Shown here piece by piece: positions 4,620 through 6,548 of a DNA stretch of 6,548 nt (position 1 is the stretch's first letter; every line of letters starts with the position of its first letter). Position numbers and translations under genes: made by a program. Source of the DNA: an uncultured Alistipes sp. (GTDB taxonomy: Bacteria; Bacteroidota; Bacteroidia; Bacteroidales; Rikenellaceae); contig CAMWYI010000098.1 of the NCBI GenBank assembly GCA_947178455.1, positions 1 to 6,548 of the forward strand. Direction: 5' to 3'. Below the pieces are notes generated by a model that was given only the letters and a program-made list of their open reading frames with translations, searched no databases and was not told the origin of the DNA.

Positions 4620-6159
4620 CGGCGACTGCTTCGGCGACGCGTTCGCCGTCCAGTGCGGCCGAGATGATTCCGCCTGCATAACCCGCGCCCTCGCCGGTCG
4701 GAAAGAGCCCCTCTATGTCGGGGTGCATCAAGGTCGCAGGGTCGCGCGGAATGCGTACCGGCGTCGAGGTGCGCGATTCGACCCCCACGACCACCGCCTC
4801 GTTTGTCACGAATCCCCGCATCCGTCGGCCGAACGTTTCGAGCCCTCGCCGCAGGCCGTCGGCTATGAATCGCGGCAGCCATTCGTCGAGCCGCGACGGC
4901 GTAATGCCCGGAATATACGAAGTCGAGGGCAGCGTGCAGCTCGCACGTCCCGCCACGAAATCCGCGACCCGTTGGGCCGGTGCGATTTGGCGGTCGCCGC
5001 CGTGCCGACGGGCCAGTTCTTCGAGTTGTTGTTGGAACCGAAGCCCCGCCAGCTCGCCCCATTGGGCCCGCAGGTGCTCGAAATCGGACAGCCGCACTTC
5101 GGTCACCAGCCCCGAGTTGGCATAGGGCGACGTGCGGCCGCTCGGCGACATGCCGTTGACGACCGACTGGGCCGCATCGGTCATGGCCGGCACGATGAAT
5201 CCGCCCGGACACATGCAGAACGAATAGACGCCGCGTCCGTTTTGCTGGCTGACGAGCGAATAGGCGGCGGCAGGCAGGTATTCGCCGCGTTCGTCGCAGT
5301 GGTATTGGATGCGGTCGATGAGTGCTTGCGGATGCTCGATGCGCACGCCCATTGCAAAAGGTTTGGCTTCGAGCCGCACGCCGCGACGGTGGAGCAGCTC
5401 GTAGATGTCGCGGGCCGAGTGCCCCGTAGCGAGCACGACGGCCGCTCCCTCGATGCGTTCGTCGCCGCACTGCACGCCCCGTATCCGACCGTCGCGCAGG
5501 AGGAGGTCGGTCACTTTGCGCTCGAAAAGCACCTCCCCGCCGGCATCGGTAATCGTCCGGCAGATACGGGCGATGATGTAAGGCAGTTTGTCGGTGCCGA
5601 TGTGCGGGTGAGCTTCGTAGAGGATTTCGGGTGCCGCGCCGTGAAAAACCAGCGTTTGCAGGGCGCGGTTGTAGTCGCCGCGCTTCTTGCTGCGGGTAAA
5701 AAGTTTGCCGTCGGAAAAGGTGCCTGCGCCTCCCTCGCCGAACGCATAGTTGGATTCGGGGTCGACGTCGCCGTTGCGGTTGATGCGGGCGATGTCGACT
5801 TTGCGGGCCGACACCTCGCGTCCGCGTTCGAGCAGAATGGGCCGGTAGCCCAGTTCGATGAGCCGCAGGGCGGCGAAAAGTCCCGCCGGGCCCGACCCGA
5901 CGACCACCACTTCGGTGCGGTGTGCGACATCGGGATAGTCGAAATGCACTGGCGCGGGCTGCGGTTCGCGGTCAACGTAGATTTCGAGCGACAGATTGAC
6001 TTTGGGTTGCCGTTGGCGGGCGTCTATCGAGCGTTTCACGACCCGCACGAACGCGATTTCGTCCTCGCGAATGCCCAGTGTGCGGGCTGCGAGTGCCGTG
6101 CGATAGGAGACATCGGCGGCCTGTTTGGGCGTGAGGACGAGGGTGACGGTTCGGGGCAT
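4597..6159 (-). CDS. FAD-dependent dehydrogenase (COG2509-type NAD(P)/FAD oxidoreductase)
   Basis: This 520-residue cytoplasmic flavoprotein has an N-terminal region (1-80) typical of this family, then the Rossmann FAD-binding motif VVVVGSGPAGLFAAL (84-98). GEGGAGTFSDGKL (141-153) is the family signature. LATGHSARD (243-251) is the second nucleotide-site motif, FCMCPGG (314-320) is a Cys-containing loop, and PTGEGAGYAGGI (487-498) contacts the flavin. Length and motif order are complete. The physiological substrate of COG2509 proteins is not well established, so none is assigned. The tail AALRTPF is encoded by the repeat/terminator hairpin. The ATG at 6159 gives the expected MPRTVTL start. 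A TAATTTTG box lies about 95 bases upstream. It is convergent with the EnvC-like gene and divergent from the SDR gene. Confidence 0.93.
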   Translation of the reverse strand: MPRTVTLVLTPKQAADVSYRTALAARTLGIREDEIAFVRVVKRSIDARQRQPKVNLSLEIYVDREPQPAPVHFDYPDVAHRTEVVVVGSGPAGLFAALRLIELGYRPILLERGREVSARKVDIARINRNGDVDPESNYAFGEGGAGTFSDGKLFTRSKKRGDYNRALQTLVFHGAAPEILYEAHPHIGTDKLPYIIARICRTITDAGGEVLFERKVTDLLLRDGRIRGVQCGDERIEGAAVVLATGHSARDIYELLHRRGVRLEAKPFAMGVRIEHPQALIDRIQYHCDERGEYLPAAAYSLVSQQNGRGVYSFCMCPGGFIVPAMTDAAQSVVNGMSPSGRTSPYANSGLVTEVRLSDFEHLRAQWGELAGLRFQQQLEELARRHGGDRQIAPAQRVADFVAGRASCTLPSTSYIPGITPSRLDEWLPRFIADGLRRGLETFGRRMRGFVTNEAVVVGVESRTSTPVRIPRDPATLMHPDIEGLFPTGEGAGYAGGIISAALDGERVAEAVAAALRTPF

Positions 6160-6254
6160 GGGTCGTGGAGTATCGAAAAACGCGATTATCGGCTTTTATT
6201 TTGCAAGATGCAGTGCGGAGTAGCGATTCGGTCAGAAATGCGCTGAAATCGCCG

Positions 6255-6262
6255 CAAAATTA
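6255..6262 (-). promoter_or_regulatory. Candidate -7 box for the FAD dehydrogenase gene
   Basis: The minus strand reads TAATTTTG, a full match to TAnnTTTG. A start site near 6248 would leave an untranslated leader of about 89 bases. The only upstream TTTG (6275-6278) is 12 bases away, too close for a standard -33 element, so the promoter is only partly supported. Confidence 0.42.
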
Positions 6263-6264
6263 AT

Positions 6265-6303
6265 AAAAACGGGGCAAAGCGGGCGCATTCGTCCCGTTTT
6301 TTT
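6265..6303 (+). terminator. Hairpin with T-run in the divergent spacer, possibly bidirectional
   Basis: AAAAACGGG (6265-6273) pairs with CCCGTTTTT (6293-6301), and T-runs follow on both strands (seven T on +, five on minus). A shorter GGG-CG / CG-T-CCC hairpin (6281-6295) is an alternative. It lies between divergent genes, where no gene end is visible, so what it terminates is unclear. Confidence 0.6.
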
Positions 6304-6347
6304 CGGACACATGCCGAGCGATGCGGCTTTTTTGTTAATTTTATGCC

Positions 6348-6548
6348 GTGAAAAAAGAGGTTTTGTTATTGACCGGTGCCGGTCAGATCGGCATGGCAAT
6401 CGCTCGTCGCATGGGCTATGGGCGGAAAATCGTGGTTGGCGACCACCGGATGGCCAATGCCGAAACCGTTGCGGCGACGATGAACCGAGCGGGATTCGAC
6501 GTCGTGGCGGTCGAAATGGATTTGGCTTCGCGCGAATCCGTCCTGCAG
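6348..6548 (+). CDS. Short-chain dehydrogenase/reductase (SDR), N-terminal part, runs off the window
   Basis: The 67 visible residues begin KKEVLLLTGAGQIGMAIAR after a GTG start. TGAGQIG fits the SDR dinucleotide-binding TGxxxGxG motif apart from its last position, and the GDH and MDLAS segments fit the second beta strand and the adenine-site acid of classical SDRs. It would use NAD(P)H to reduce or oxidise a small carbonyl or alcohol; the substrate cannot be told without the YxxxK half. GTG is preferred because the frame is closed by TAA at 6336-6338 and the nearby ATG (6343) hits TGA after one codon. No Shine-Dalgarno site is visible. A weak TAATTTTA (6336-6343) lies so close that a very short leader or leaderless mRNA is possible. 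Confidence 0.8.
   Translation, partial: MKKEVLLLTGAGQIGMAIARRMGYGRKIVVGDHRMANAETVAATMNRAGFDVVAVEMDLASRESVLQ

Noticed and set aside
4349..5470. A 373-codon minus-strand frame spanning the spacer and part of the dehydrogenase gene
   Set aside because: It is arginine-rich frame-shifted text over the dehydrogenase, and its tail crosses the repeat and both rod structures. It has no domain and no plausible start context.
4723..6246. A 507-codon open frame on the plus strand, opposite the FAD dehydrogenase gene
   Set aside because: It is antisense to a gene with full flavoprotein motifs, and its own translation has no recognisable motif.
6331..6343. A strong promoter for the SDR gene
   Set aside because: TAATTTTA differs from TAnnTTTG at its last base and has no TTTG at the proper distance, so it is mentioned only as a weak possibility in the gene entry.

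Overview
The window looks like chromosome of a GC-rich member of the Bacteroidota, most likely Alistipes or a close relative (Rikenellaceae). Four things suggest this: PheS carries the variant motif 2 text (AISYRAHCIFHQIEG) and Cys-rich insert that I associate with Bacteroidales; start codons follow A-rich stretches rather than Shine-Dalgarno sites; candidate promoters fit the Bacteroidetes TTTG / TAnnTTTG pattern; and coding DNA is GC-rich with few lysine/asparagine AT codons. The genus is an inference.

Layout: (1) 1-609 is the 3' part of pheS on the + strand. (2) 592-976 is a spacer built almost entirely of structured repeat modules. (3) 979-2775 encodes a secreted TPR protein, followed 20 bases later by 2796-3932, an EnvC-like coiled-coil protein with a degenerate LytM/M23 domain. 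The two are probably one transcription unit acting at the cell envelope. (4) 3924-4619 is a second repeat-bounded spacer between convergent genes. It encloses an AT-richer stretch with a good promoter and two long rod-shaped fold-backs, the first of which looks like a real small RNA gene. (5) 4597-6159, minus strand, encodes a COG2509-type FAD-dependent dehydrogenase. (6) 6160-6347 is a divergent spacer with a minus-strand promoter element and a hairpin terminator. (7) 6348-6548 is the start of a short-chain dehydrogenase that begins with GTG and runs off the window.

The most striking signal is the repeat family. Five hairpins of the form stem-TTAAGAA-stem are followed by T-runs and a GCGC-led body of about 40-50 bases. 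Two further body copies have no hairpin of their own. The units are interleaved at constant spacing with GCGGC-type hairpins and bulged hairpins. Stem sequences change on both sides together while loops stay fixed, so the structure is under selection or was copied as a structured element. Three genes (pheS, the EnvC-like gene and the FAD dehydrogenase) have their stop codons inside repeat units, and two of these units look like intrinsic terminators. The family behaves like a REP/BIME- or MITE-like element that has been used as the standard gene end.
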